38,810 nucleotides of DNA from assembly GCA_002774635.1 (NCBI GenBank), contig PEXU01000014.1:1-38810 (forward strand). Direction: 5' to 3'. The notes below the pieces were generated by a model that had not been told where the DNA came from, ran no database searches, and saw only the letters and a program-made list of their open reading frames with translations. Below are positions 27,126-33,586 of this stretch, in pieces (the stretch's first letter is position 1; each line of letters starts with the position of its first letter). Source of the DNA: Candidatus Kerfeldbacteria bacterium CG08_land_8_20_14_0_20_40_16. Its GTDB lineage: Bacteria; Patescibacteriota; Patescibacteriia; UM-FILTER-42-10. A program made the translations under genes and the position numbers.

Positions 27126-28433
27126 TTATTTATTAATCTCTTCATTGAATAAAAGGGATAATTCCAATTTTCCTTCACCATTCGGATTGTAGCCATTCTC
27201 CACTTCCTCGCCATCCTTGAACCCGTCTCCGTCGGTATCCGCGTTTTGGGGATTACAGCCGTAATTCGCTTCCAGGAGATCTAATAATCCGTCGTTGTCG
27301 GTATCGGTGGTAAAATCTGCCTCAGTGTTCATTGATCCCAAAAACATAGCTCCCATCAACTCTTCCATATTCAGCTCCTCGGCATCTTCCGGAACAGCAA
27401 TGCTAGCGGGCTGATTAAATTCAGTCAGTTGAATCGTCAAATCGGTACTTACTTGCTTATTATTACTATTAAGTTTTAACGCATTTGTTTTTACTTGATA
27501 AAGATAGTGATCACTTTTACCAATCCATACTTCTGTTTTTAACTCGTTGAGTCCTTCCGGAAAATCAACTAAATCAGTGATCATTTGATCAGTAATGGTC
27601 TGATTGATAATACCAGCTAACTTTTGGATAAAGAGGGTAATTCCTGCGGCATCCAAAATGACGTCGTAATGATAGCACTCTACTCCTTGAACGGTCTGCT
27701 CTTCCAGCACGTTATTTGCTTTTATAAAAGTGCTTTCGCTGACCAAATCCTTCATTTGCTGGTACTGCTCTTCCGTCAGATCGCTGGCATTAGTGTTGAG
27801 AGCGGGATTTAAGGTTCCAAGATTGCCGGCGGCATCAGAGCTTTTTAGATAGTACCATTTATTTTTCATGTTCCCAAGCTCATAAAGAGTGGCCGGAATT
27901 TCACTTATTCTAAAGTAAGTCTTATCATTCAACATTCTAAATTCACCCGAAAAAGGCATGTTATCAGTTGAGCTAGAATAGGTACCGTTGATTGCAAGCG
28001 CTGCTGTTAAGCCGGTAGACGAAGTTTCCTCCTTTCCGGTCAAAGCTGTCTGCAAGTGCCAATTATCGTTTCCCACCTCGTTCTTTTCGGCCAAACTGAG
28101 ATCAACGTTAAACGCCATTGATTCAACACCGCTCATTGCCTTCATCATTTTAGCAACAGCCGCCTCAGCATTCGGTGCGATAAATGGGATTGTTATATAA
28201 CCTTTGCTGTAAGCATAGAATCCTCCGCCTAATATTCCTAACAAAATCACCACCCCCCCAATGATCAGTGGCAATTTACTCCTCTTTTTTTGAGGCTTAA
28301 GAGATAAGTCCGCGAAGGGCGGAACCTGAATATTTTTCGGATCAGGCGGTGAGATTTCAGGATGAATAGGGACAGGATCAGGCGGCAGAGTATCATTCTG
28401 TTTGATGTTTTGAATTTTTTCTTCTTCAAACAT
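27126..28433 (-). CDS. Membrane-anchored protein with thrombospondin type 3 repeats
   Basis: The 435-residue protein has a proline-rich cytoplasmic tail (1-50), a membrane helix (about 55-76), a large outer domain (about 90-360) that resembles the LolA/LppX-like lipoprotein folds common in CPR proteins, and C-terminal calcium-binding type 3 repeats (about 376-420). The repeats have the Asp-rich pattern DTDNDGLLDLLE and DTDGDGFKDGEEVENGYNP. A calcium-stabilised surface protein is likely; lipid or glycan binding by the central domain is inference. It is first of a five-gene minus-strand set ending with the pseudo-HtrA gene. Confidence 0.8.
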   Translation of the reverse strand: MFEEEKIQNIKQNDTLPPDPVPIHPEISPPDPKNIQVPPFADLSLKPQKKRSKLPLIIGGVVILLGILGGGFYAYSKGYITIPFIAPNAEAAVAKMMKAMSGVESMAFNVDLSLAEKNEVGNDNWHLQTALTGKEETSSTGLTAALAINGTYSSSTDNMPFSGEFRMLNDKTYFRISEIPATLYELGNMKNKWYYLKSSDAAGNLGTLNPALNTNASDLTEEQYQQMKDLVSESTFIKANNVLEEQTVQGVECYHYDVILDAAGITLFIQKLAGIINQTITDQMITDLVDFPEGLNELKTEVWIGKSDHYLYQVKTNALKLNSNNKQVSTDLTIQLTEFNQPASIAVPEDAEELNMEELMGAMFLGSMNTEADFTTDTDNDGLLDLLEANYGCNPQNADTDGDGFKDGEEVENGYNPNGEGKLELSLLFNEEINK

Positions 28434-28455
28434 ATATTTAAAATTGTTAATAGTT

Positions 28456-29373
28456 TTATAATAATCCTTTTTTATTAAAATAGGTTACGGTCCCAGCAAT
28501 TACGGAAAGCATTATTCCCATAATAATCCAAATGGCACCGGGATGACCGACTAAAGGTAATCCTTCAATGTTCATGCCATAGATACTAGCAATAAGGGTT
28601 AGGGGGAGTAGAGCCACTGAAATTATCGTCAGCACCTTCATAATCTCATTAATCTTGTGGGACATTAAAGCTTCGTTGGTATTATGCAGACCTTCCACAA
28701 TTTCTCGGTAATTCTCCAAAAGCATCCAGATTCTCTCAATATGATCATGAATATCATCAAAATAAATCTCTGATTCCCGGCCTAAGAAATCACGCCGCAA
28801 ATGGACTAAACTATCCATGATGAAACGCTGAGGTTCGATGATCCGGCGAAAATTAAGAACGTGCCGTCTTTCCACTGCCAATTCCTTCACGACATCCATT
28901 GTTTTATCACTGTAAATTTTATCTTCAACTTTAATGATATTTTCTCCAATCTTATCCACCACATAAAAAGCCTTTTTGAAAAGAGGGCCAACCAGGTTAT
29001 AAAGCAAAAAGCCGGGACCTTTGGCCACATCCTGTTCCCTGGCTTCTTGATCGTTTTTAAGATAATTAAAAAAACCATCTACGGCTTCAAATTCTCCTTT
29101 ATACAAAGTAACTAGATAATTTTTTCCGATAAAAATATTTAATTCATAATAAACAATGCGATTAGTTTTATGACTATACTCAGGAAAATGAAAGACGATA
29201 AACAAATAGTCTTCATAAACATCAATCTTAGGGGTACCGGTAACGGAAAGACAATCTTTTAAATCTAAAGGATGGAACTTGAATTTTTTACCAAGATAGT
29301 GAATATCCTCTTCGGTGGGCTGAGGGATGTTCAGCCATAATAAACCATTGTGTCTTATTTCTTCTCGAGCCAT
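28456..29373 (-). CDS. corA: CorA-family magnesium/divalent cation transporter
   Basis: The 305-residue protein has the CorA plan: a soluble N-terminal alpha/beta domain, a long helical stalk (about 130-240) and two C-terminal membrane helices, with the signature YGMN at 265-268 after the first helix. The family forms pentameric channels for Mg2+ uptake. The length is typical. The gene is 22 bases upstream of the TSP3-repeat gene and could be co-transcribed with it. Transport of Co2+ or Zn2+ instead is possible within the family. Confidence 0.93.
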   Translation of the reverse strand: MAREEIRHNGLLWLNIPQPTEEDIHYLGKKFKFHPLDLKDCLSVTGTPKIDVYEDYLFIVFHFPEYSHKTNRIVYYELNIFIGKNYLVTLYKGEFEAVDGFFNYLKNDQEAREQDVAKGPGFLLYNLVGPLFKKAFYVVDKIGENIIKVEDKIYSDKTMDVVKELAVERRHVLNFRRIIEPQRFIMDSLVHLRRDFLGRESEIYFDDIHDHIERIWMLLENYREIVEGLHNTNEALMSHKINEIMKVLTIISVALLPLTLIASIYGMNIEGLPLVGHPGAIWIIMGIMLSVIAGTVTYFNKKGLL

Positions 29374-29494
29374 TTTTTTTCAATAGTTAGCTCTCTTTTA
29401 AGAGATAGTTTAACACATTTCTTTATAAAAATAAAGTGTTTATTTTTCTTTAAAAAATCCCGCCGATTTTAAACAACCTTACCAATTTGATATC

Positions 29495-29529
29495 AAAAGA
29501 CCGATGGATTATTGCCTCGGTCTTTTTTT
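29495..29529. terminator. Bidirectional intrinsic terminator
   Basis: A 10-bp perfect stem (AAAAGACCGA with TCGGTCTTTT) has a 12-base loop and T-runs on both strands. On the minus strand it closes the sigma factor/membrane protein operon. No plus-strand gene ends here. Confidence 0.75.
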
Positions 29530-29546
29530 CTAGTTTACCTTCTAGT

Positions 29547-30329
29547 TTAGAGATAAGGGTTAAAACGCATCAAAAAATGGGGTGGTCGAGGGGGGCCGAA
29601 AAGTCCATTCGGACCAGCGCTCCAAGGAAAAATCTCTTTGGCAATAAACTTCTTCTCCTTTTCAACTATTTCCCCGATAATCCTAATTAGGGAGCCTTTG
29701 TTAATATTCACAAAATCGGGAATATTAGTATTGCTAATATCAACCGTCCAGATCTCTCCGTCAAAACTTCTTAGCATTAGATTTGAGCCTTTTTGAGAGA
29801 TTACTTCCCCCGATAAAAATCCTGCTTCAGGCTGAGACCAGAATTCCCCGCGGTTAGGCATTATTTTTTGGTACCCGGACAGATTCTCGGAAAAAAGAAA
29901 GTCAATTTCATAACCGAAGCCGGTACTGTACAGAATTCCGCCCAAGAACAGACTGACCACTACCGTTCCAATAACTATCCCGTACACACTGTACCGATAT
30001 CCCTTTTTGGTGTGCCGAGCATTATAATAGGCAAGTAAAATGAACAGGACCATTACTATAATCCAGAGGTAAGGCAGGGTAAGCAAAGCGTGATTAAGCA
30101 AAGAACGTCCCAAGTGTTCCCTAATTTCCCAATCATTATTCACTAACCTAAAAATAATCACGGCAAATGCCTTGGCGCCAATGATTAAAGACAATACTGC
30201 TAAAGCCCAGATTCCGACCTGTTCTAAACGAAACTGCCACTTTGGTTTAGGCGTTATCTTATTCTCTTTGATTTTATCCAGAATATTTTTACTGGCATCA
30301 TTTATATTAGAATTCTGTTCTTTGTTCAT
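29547..30329 (-). CDS. Membrane protein paired with the ECF sigma factor, unknown
   Basis: The 260-residue protein has a 35-residue polar, probably cytoplasmic N-terminus, three membrane helices (about 38-60, 81-101 and 113-135) and a C-terminal outer domain with OB-like strand pattern (SGEVISQKGSNLMLRSFDGEIWTVDIS). The C-terminus is rich in Pro, Gly and Phe. Its start lies inside the sigma factor gene (23-base overlap), an arrangement typical of sigma/anti-sigma pairs. It could be an anti-sigma factor sensing envelope state, but no zinc-binding anti-sigma motif was seen, so this is inference. Confidence 0.7.
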   Translation of the reverse strand: MNKEQNSNINDASKNILDKIKENKITPKPKWQFRLEQVGIWALAVLSLIIGAKAFAVIIFRLVNNDWEIREHLGRSLLNHALLTLPYLWIIVMVLFILLAYYNARHTKKGYRYSVYGIVIGTVVVSLFLGGILYSTGFGYEIDFLFSENLSGYQKIMPNRGEFWSQPEAGFLSGEVISQKGSNLMLRSFDGEIWTVDISNTNIPDFVNINKGSLIRIIGEIVEKEKKFIAKEIFPWSAGPNGLFGPPRPPHFLMRFNPYL

Positions 30330-30891
30330 TTGCTATTGCTCTAAATTGTTTTTTAGCTCGGTTGATTAAAGTACCTACCGTTCCCATCGGTTTTTTGACG
30401 ATATCGGATATCTCTTTATAGTCTTTTTCTTCTAAATATTTCAGAGTTAGTACTTCTCGGTATTTTAAATCCATCTGGGCGAGAATGCCTTGTATTTTTT
30501 CTCTTGAGATTTTATTATCTAATTTTTCTTCGGGATTGCCTTTATCTTCAATTAGGGCCAACATTTTTTCTCCTTCTTCACCCTTTACCAGCTGAGGCCG
30601 GGTTTTTAATTTCCGGTAGCGGCTGATTGCTTCGTTATGAGCAATCCGGTAAATCCAGGAATTAAACTTCAAATCCGGATCAAATGCATTCAAATTGCGA
30701 TAAGCTTTAATAAAGATATCCTGCAGTACGTCTTCTAAGTCTTGTTCATTTAATCCCGATATTCTGCGGATATAGCGGGATAGTTTGGACTCGTAACGCC
30801 TCATTAAACACAAATACCACTCTTGATCAGCAAGGGTCAATTTAACTAATTCCTCGTCAGTTCTTTCTTCACAATCTCGATAAGTGGTCAT
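30307..30891 (-). CDS. ECF-type sigma-70 family RNA polymerase sigma factor
   Basis: The 194-residue protein has the two ECF domains. Region 2 spans about 20-95 (with EDVLQDIFIKAYRNLNAFD and FNSWIYRIAHNEAISRYRK) and region 4 about 130-185 (LKYREVLTLKYLEEKDYKEI, then the DNA-reading helix MGTVGTLINRAKKQFRAI). It directs RNA polymerase to a special promoter set, often for envelope stress. The following membrane protein gene overlaps it and may control it. A promoter candidate lies just ahead of its start. Its targets cannot be deduced here. Confidence 0.93.
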   Translation of the reverse strand: MTTYRDCEERTDEELVKLTLADQEWYLCLMRRYESKLSRYIRRISGLNEQDLEDVLQDIFIKAYRNLNAFDPDLKFNSWIYRIAHNEAISRYRKLKTRPQLVKGEEGEKMLALIEDKGNPEEKLDNKISREKIQGILAQMDLKYREVLTLKYLEEKDYKEISDIVKKPMGTVGTLINRAKKQFRAIANEQRTEF

Positions 30892-30924
30892 TTAATAATA
30901 CGTTTCAAAATTAAGCGCTCTTTC

Positions 30925-30953
30925 ATTCTAACTATTATTAGGTTGGAAGACAA
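30925..30953 (-). promoter_or_regulatory. Predicted promoter of the ECF sigma operon
   Basis: TTGTCT and TAGAAT are 17 bases apart on the minus strand, with the start codon about 30 bases further on. Confidence 0.4.
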
Positions 30954-30963
30954 ATGAAATTTG

Positions 30964-30996
30964 CAAAAAATGAGGCGAGCGTAAGCACGTCGCCTC
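30964..30996 (-). terminator. Intrinsic terminator of the 94-residue gene
   Basis: On the minus strand a GAGGCG/CGCCTC stem is followed by ATTTTTT, about 30 bases after the stop at 31028. The -35 box of the sigma promoter lies just after it. Confidence 0.7.
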
Positions 30997-31027
30997 GAAA
31001 ATCGATTAGCCAAGAGAATGTCCCATT

Positions 31028-31312
31028 TTAGGCGGTAGTTCCCGCCGTTTTCCCTCCAGCGAGAATTTGGGTTGTATCGATGGGCAGTTTGGGCATAAGA
31101 ACCAGTACCTCTCCTTTCAGAACGCCTTCCTCTGGCATAATGACCTCCAAATTGCCATCCACACTAACATACAGCCCGTGAGCAGCCGGATCAAACTTCA
31201 CCTTTGCTTCCCGTAGGACGTCAGCGCAATTAATTTTCTTCTTGTTCCTACTGTACACCTCCAGCACGCACGGCGGAGCACCATTGAGCAGATTGACAAA
31301 CCCGATTTCCAT
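31028..31312 (-). CDS. Small soluble protein, possible beta-grasp fold, unknown
   Basis: The 94-residue protein has no membrane segment. The order is a strand pair (MEIGFVNLLNG, PPCVLEVYSRN), a helix (NCADVLREAKV), strands (LYVSVDGNLEVIM), then EEGVLKGEVLVLMPKLP and a tail containing Gly-Gly (ILAGGKTAGTTA). That is reminiscent of ubiquitin-like/MoaD proteins, where LxxGDxVxxxPxxxGG is usual. The likeness is weak and not a family match. The gene is more GC-rich than its neighbours, has a strong ribosome binding site, a promoter and its own terminator, so it is an independent and probably well-expressed unit. Confidence 0.72.
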   Translation of the reverse strand: MEIGFVNLLNGAPPCVLEVYSRNKKKINCADVLREAKVKFDPAAHGLYVSVDGNLEVIMPEEGVLKGEVLVLMPKLPIDTTQILAGGKTAGTTA

Positions 31313-31317
31313 GACAA

Positions 31318-31325
31318 CCTCCCTT
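31318..31325 (-). promoter_or_regulatory. Strong ribosome binding site
   Basis: AAGGGAGG lies five bases before the ATG at 31312. This is much stronger than the sites of most genes here and supports the chosen start. Confidence 0.8.
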
Positions 31326-31392
31326 AATTCAACTTGGATTGATTTATTTGAAGGATATAAGCTCCAATTTAGACAAATGAACTAATTAAATC

Positions 31393-31421
31393 AGATTATC
31401 CTAATTAAAACAATTTTGCAA
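31393..31421 (-). promoter_or_regulatory. Predicted promoter of the 94-residue gene
   Basis: TTGCAA and TAATCT are exactly 17 bases apart on the minus strand, giving a leader of roughly 75 bases. Confidence 0.4.
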
Positions 31422-31488
31422 GTAGAAGTTACTAAGGGAAGTTATGGGGAGTAACAGTATTGACAAGAATAGGAATTTGATAATGCAA

Positions 31489-31518
31489 AGCGACTCACCG
31501 TGAGTCGCTCTTTTTTTT
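31489..31518 (+). terminator. Strong intrinsic terminator, plus-strand T-run
   Basis: A 9-bp perfect stem (AGCGACTCA with TGAGTCGCT), a 3-base loop and then C plus eight T form a textbook terminator on the plus strand, although no plus-strand gene precedes it. On the minus strand it follows the stop at 31524, but the T-run there is weak (TTTGCATT). Confidence 0.8.
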
Positions 31519-31523
31519 GAGAT

Positions 31524-31802
31524 CTAATTCTTCTTTTCCAGTTGAATAATCCAAAACCCCTTCTCTTCTACATCCTCTATATCATAAAACTGCAAAGGAT
31601 TTTGGGCAGAATGCTCCACCTTTTTACACACAAACTCCGTTTCCCTACCGCTGTATTGATCATTTATCGGATCATATTCCTTCAAAACCAGAATGTCGCC
31701 ATCTTTCAGCTTAAAGTCGGCCAGCCTTAACTCCAGAGTTCTTTCGCCCGACGAAAATTTTTCATACCACTCGGGCCAGCATTTTTTCTCAATTTTAGCC
31801 AT
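31524..31802 (-). CDS. DUF3850 / ASCH-like domain protein
   Basis: The 92-residue protein matches the DUF3850 pattern: KKCWPEWYEKFSSGERTLELR, then LADFKLKDGDILVLKEYDP, and a terminal FWIIQLEK. The ASCH superfamily has a PUA-like fold and usually binds RNA; the SGExxxELR motif lines the pocket. The cellular role is unknown. It follows the hydrolase gene by 23 bases on the same strand and is closed by a hairpin. Confidence 0.82.
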   Translation of the reverse strand: MAKIEKKCWPEWYEKFSSGERTLELRLADFKLKDGDILVLKEYDPINDQYSGRETEFVCKKVEHSAQNPLQFYDIEDVEEKGFWIIQLEKKN

Positions 31803-31825
31803 ATCCGAAAATTTAATTTTTAAAA

Positions 31826-32791
31826 TTAATTTGGCGTAATTCCAAATGCCATTACCGAGGTACCGGGAAAAGCCACTGAAGAATCGGAGTGTCCCAAAAC
31901 AATGCTGTTACTAAACGCCAGCATAGTTTCTTGCAGTTTTCCAAAAACATTATATATTTTGGCAATCGGTTGATTTTTCTTAACAAATGTTCCGGGCTTC
32001 ACTAAAAATCTGATAATGCCGCTGGTCGGACTAAGCGGTTTATCTAAATAATCAAGTATTTTGCCTTGATAGCCTTTGGGTAGGGGGTAATTAAAAAACT
32101 TTTCCAAAGGTTCGGTCATTTTGAGATAAGCCAAAATATTCCAAATCGATTTTACCCCACACTCAATATTCATTTCATTGACAACGTAAGATTCTCCTAA
32201 TTCAAGGGTTAAGGCGGGAATATCTTTCTTAATTATGCTGTAAGAGAGAGACCGGTTTAATTCCTCTTTTTCGCGAATGATTAAAAGACCGGTTTTTTCT
32301 CCAAATATTTTTGTTTTTTCATAAGCTTCTTTATGAACAGGGCCAGGGTAAGGATCCAATAAAGTATAAGGAATGGATTTTATCCAGTCATTATGAAGGT
32401 CTAAAACAAGAGTTGGTTTTGTTTCGATAATAGAAGTAAATATCTTATTGGCTACTCGCTCGCCCAAAGATCCGCTGCTGTTTCCAGGAAAAGATCGGTT
32501 AAGGTCCTCTCTAGTGAGAGTAATGCTTCGAGCATTGGTTTCAAAACCAATCGGGTTCATCAAAGGAAAAGCGTAAAGGGAGCCTCTAAGCAACCCTCTT
32601 TTTCTGATCATTTTAAAAATCTCTTGGACAACCACAATCCCCCCTACTTCATCACCGTGACCGCAAGCGGTAAGCCAAACCACCGGATCTTTTAGGGAAC
32701 TTTCGACGACCATCAAGGGTAGTTGCCGACGGGACAAATCGGATCCGGTTAAAATCTTTAACAGGGAATATTTAATTTTTGGCTTTTTCAT
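31826..32791 (-). CDS. Succinylglutamate desuccinylase/aspartoacylase family zinc hydrolase
   Basis: The 321-residue protein belongs to the AstE/AspA branch of M14-like metallohydrolases. The zinc ligands are H45 and E48 in ACGHGDEVGG and H133 in LDLHNDW; the DLNRSFPG motif (96-103) and Glu198 in TLELGE fit the active site. The C-terminal part (about 255-300) is a strand-rich domain with GIIRFLVKPGTFVKKNQPIAKI, as in lipoyl-like lobes of the family. It should cleave an amide or small peptide bond; the substrate is unknown. Expression may be governed by the unusual leader ahead of it. Confidence 0.88.
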   Translation of the reverse strand: MKKPKIKYSLLKILTGSDLSRRQLPLMVVESSLKDPVVWLTACGHGDEVGGIVVVQEIFKMIRKRGLLRGSLYAFPLMNPIGFETNARSITLTREDLNRSFPGNSSGSLGERVANKIFTSIIETKPTLVLDLHNDWIKSIPYTLLDPYPGPVHKEAYEKTKIFGEKTGLLIIREKEELNRSLSYSIIKKDIPALTLELGESYVVNEMNIECGVKSIWNILAYLKMTEPLEKFFNYPLPKGYQGKILDYLDKPLSPTSGIIRFLVKPGTFVKKNQPIAKIYNVFGKLQETMLAFSNSIVLGHSDSSVAFPGTSVMAFGITPN

Positions 32792-32846
32792 AATCTAGTT
32801 TTATTAAAAAACACCATTTTTTTTGGTGTTTATTTTTATTAATCAT
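32772..32846 (-). CDS. Possible 24-residue leader peptide ORF
   Basis: A short ORF starts at 32846 with AGGAG about 11 bases before its ATG. It reads MINKNKHQKKWCFL and on to a stop inside the hydrolase gene. Its middle codons form the terminator hairpin at 32808-32832. The position between the promoter and the hydrolase start is that of a leader peptide in attenuation. It is very short and AT-rich, so chance is possible. Confidence 0.25.
   Translation of the reverse strand: MINKNKHQKKWCFLIKLDYEKAKN
32808..32832 (-). terminator. Intrinsic terminator in the hydrolase leader
   Basis: AAACACCA and TGGTGTTT form a stem with a poly-A/T loop; on the minus strand it is followed by a run of T. It lies 17 bases upstream of the hydrolase start and downstream of a good promoter. 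It can act as an attenuator for that gene and also stop read-through from the heliorhodopsin operon. Confidence 0.7.
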
Positions 32847-32864
32847 TGCTGTTCCCGCTCCTAA

Positions 32865-32893
32865 ATCATATGGAAATACTAACATTCTGTCAA
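32865..32893 (-). promoter_or_regulatory. Predicted strong promoter of the hydrolase gene
   Basis: A perfect TTGACA and TATGAT are 17 bases apart on the minus strand. The leader to the hydrolase start would be about 67 bases and includes the hairpin at 32808-32832. Confidence 0.6.
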
Positions 32894-33007
32894 TTAGAAA
32901 GCCCCGCTTGGTAAAGCAGTCGGAAAACTAAACGGATAGAGAATAATCAGTCGGAATAAACGAGATTACGGCAAGCGGAGATTTTTCCTTACCTGAAATT
33001 TTCAACT

Positions 33008-33586
33008 TTACGATTTCACCCTCTCCCACTCCACCTCACCGGGAAACAACAACTGAAAAGGATAACCAACGTGGTTGCGTTCTATTCTGCCGACATTTTG
33101 GGATTTGAGAAATTTTATCATTTCCTCGGTAATCTTTTTCGGATTAGTATCATTTTCACCTTTATATTCAATTTCTACAAAATCACCTAAGTCTTTAACT
33201 GAATCTAGAGAAACTTCATAATCTTGATAATCCCAGGACTGGCGCACTTTTTCTACCACTACTAGGGATTTGAATCCAAGACTGGCAAAAATATTTTTTA
33301 CTTGCTTAATGTCTTTAATCTCTGTTTCATATTCATCGCGATAGCTGCTTTTGCCATCTTTATCAAAGTGAAAGCTTTTGTAATTCAGAGAAGAGCAACC
33401 TTCTGAATCTCTTAACCTAAGCCATTCTTTGATTGGCCGTTTAGCGGTAAAATCACGATCCGGCGGAGTGAAATATTCATCTACCTGCCTTTTCTCTGAT
33501 TTTAATATGGCTTTTGATTCTAAGTATTCCAAAAGCGGCTTGGAATTTTCTATTTTGACTTGGATTTCAATTTCTCTATTCGCCAT
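33008..33586 (-). CDS. CYTH domain protein (CyaB/ThTPase-like)
   Basis: The 192-residue protein has the CYTH tunnel-fold pattern: N-terminal REIEIQVKI, EWLRLRD (54-60), NYKSFHF, RDEYETEI (83-90), VEKVRQSWDY (111-120), VSLDSVKDLGDFVEIE (125-140). Such proteins bind triphosphates and metal ions; members are class IV adenylyl cyclases, thiamine triphosphatases or inorganic triphosphatases. The usual Lys of ExExK is Gln10 here (EIEIQ), which may alter activity. The ATG directly follows the heliorhodopsin stop (TAAATG) and no separate ribosome binding site is seen, so the two are probably translated together. Confidence 0.88.
   Translation of the reverse strand: MANREIEIQVKIENSKPLLEYLESKAILKSEKRQVDEYFTPPDRDFTAKRPIKEWLRLRDSEGCSSLNYKSFHFDKDGKSSYRDEYETEIKDIKQVKNIFASLGFKSLVVVEKVRQSWDYQDYEVSLDSVKDLGDFVEIEYKGENDTNPKKITEEMIKFLKSQNVGRIERNHVGYPFQLLFPGEVEWERVKS

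Noticed and set aside
27116-27214. Longer start for the small anchored protein at 26654-27115
   Set aside because: It would place 33 polar residues coded inside the previous gene ahead of a normal signal anchor.
29487-29690. Plus-strand ORF of 67 residues at the terminator
   Set aside because: It runs through a bidirectional terminator and the antisense of the membrane protein end, with no supporting motif.
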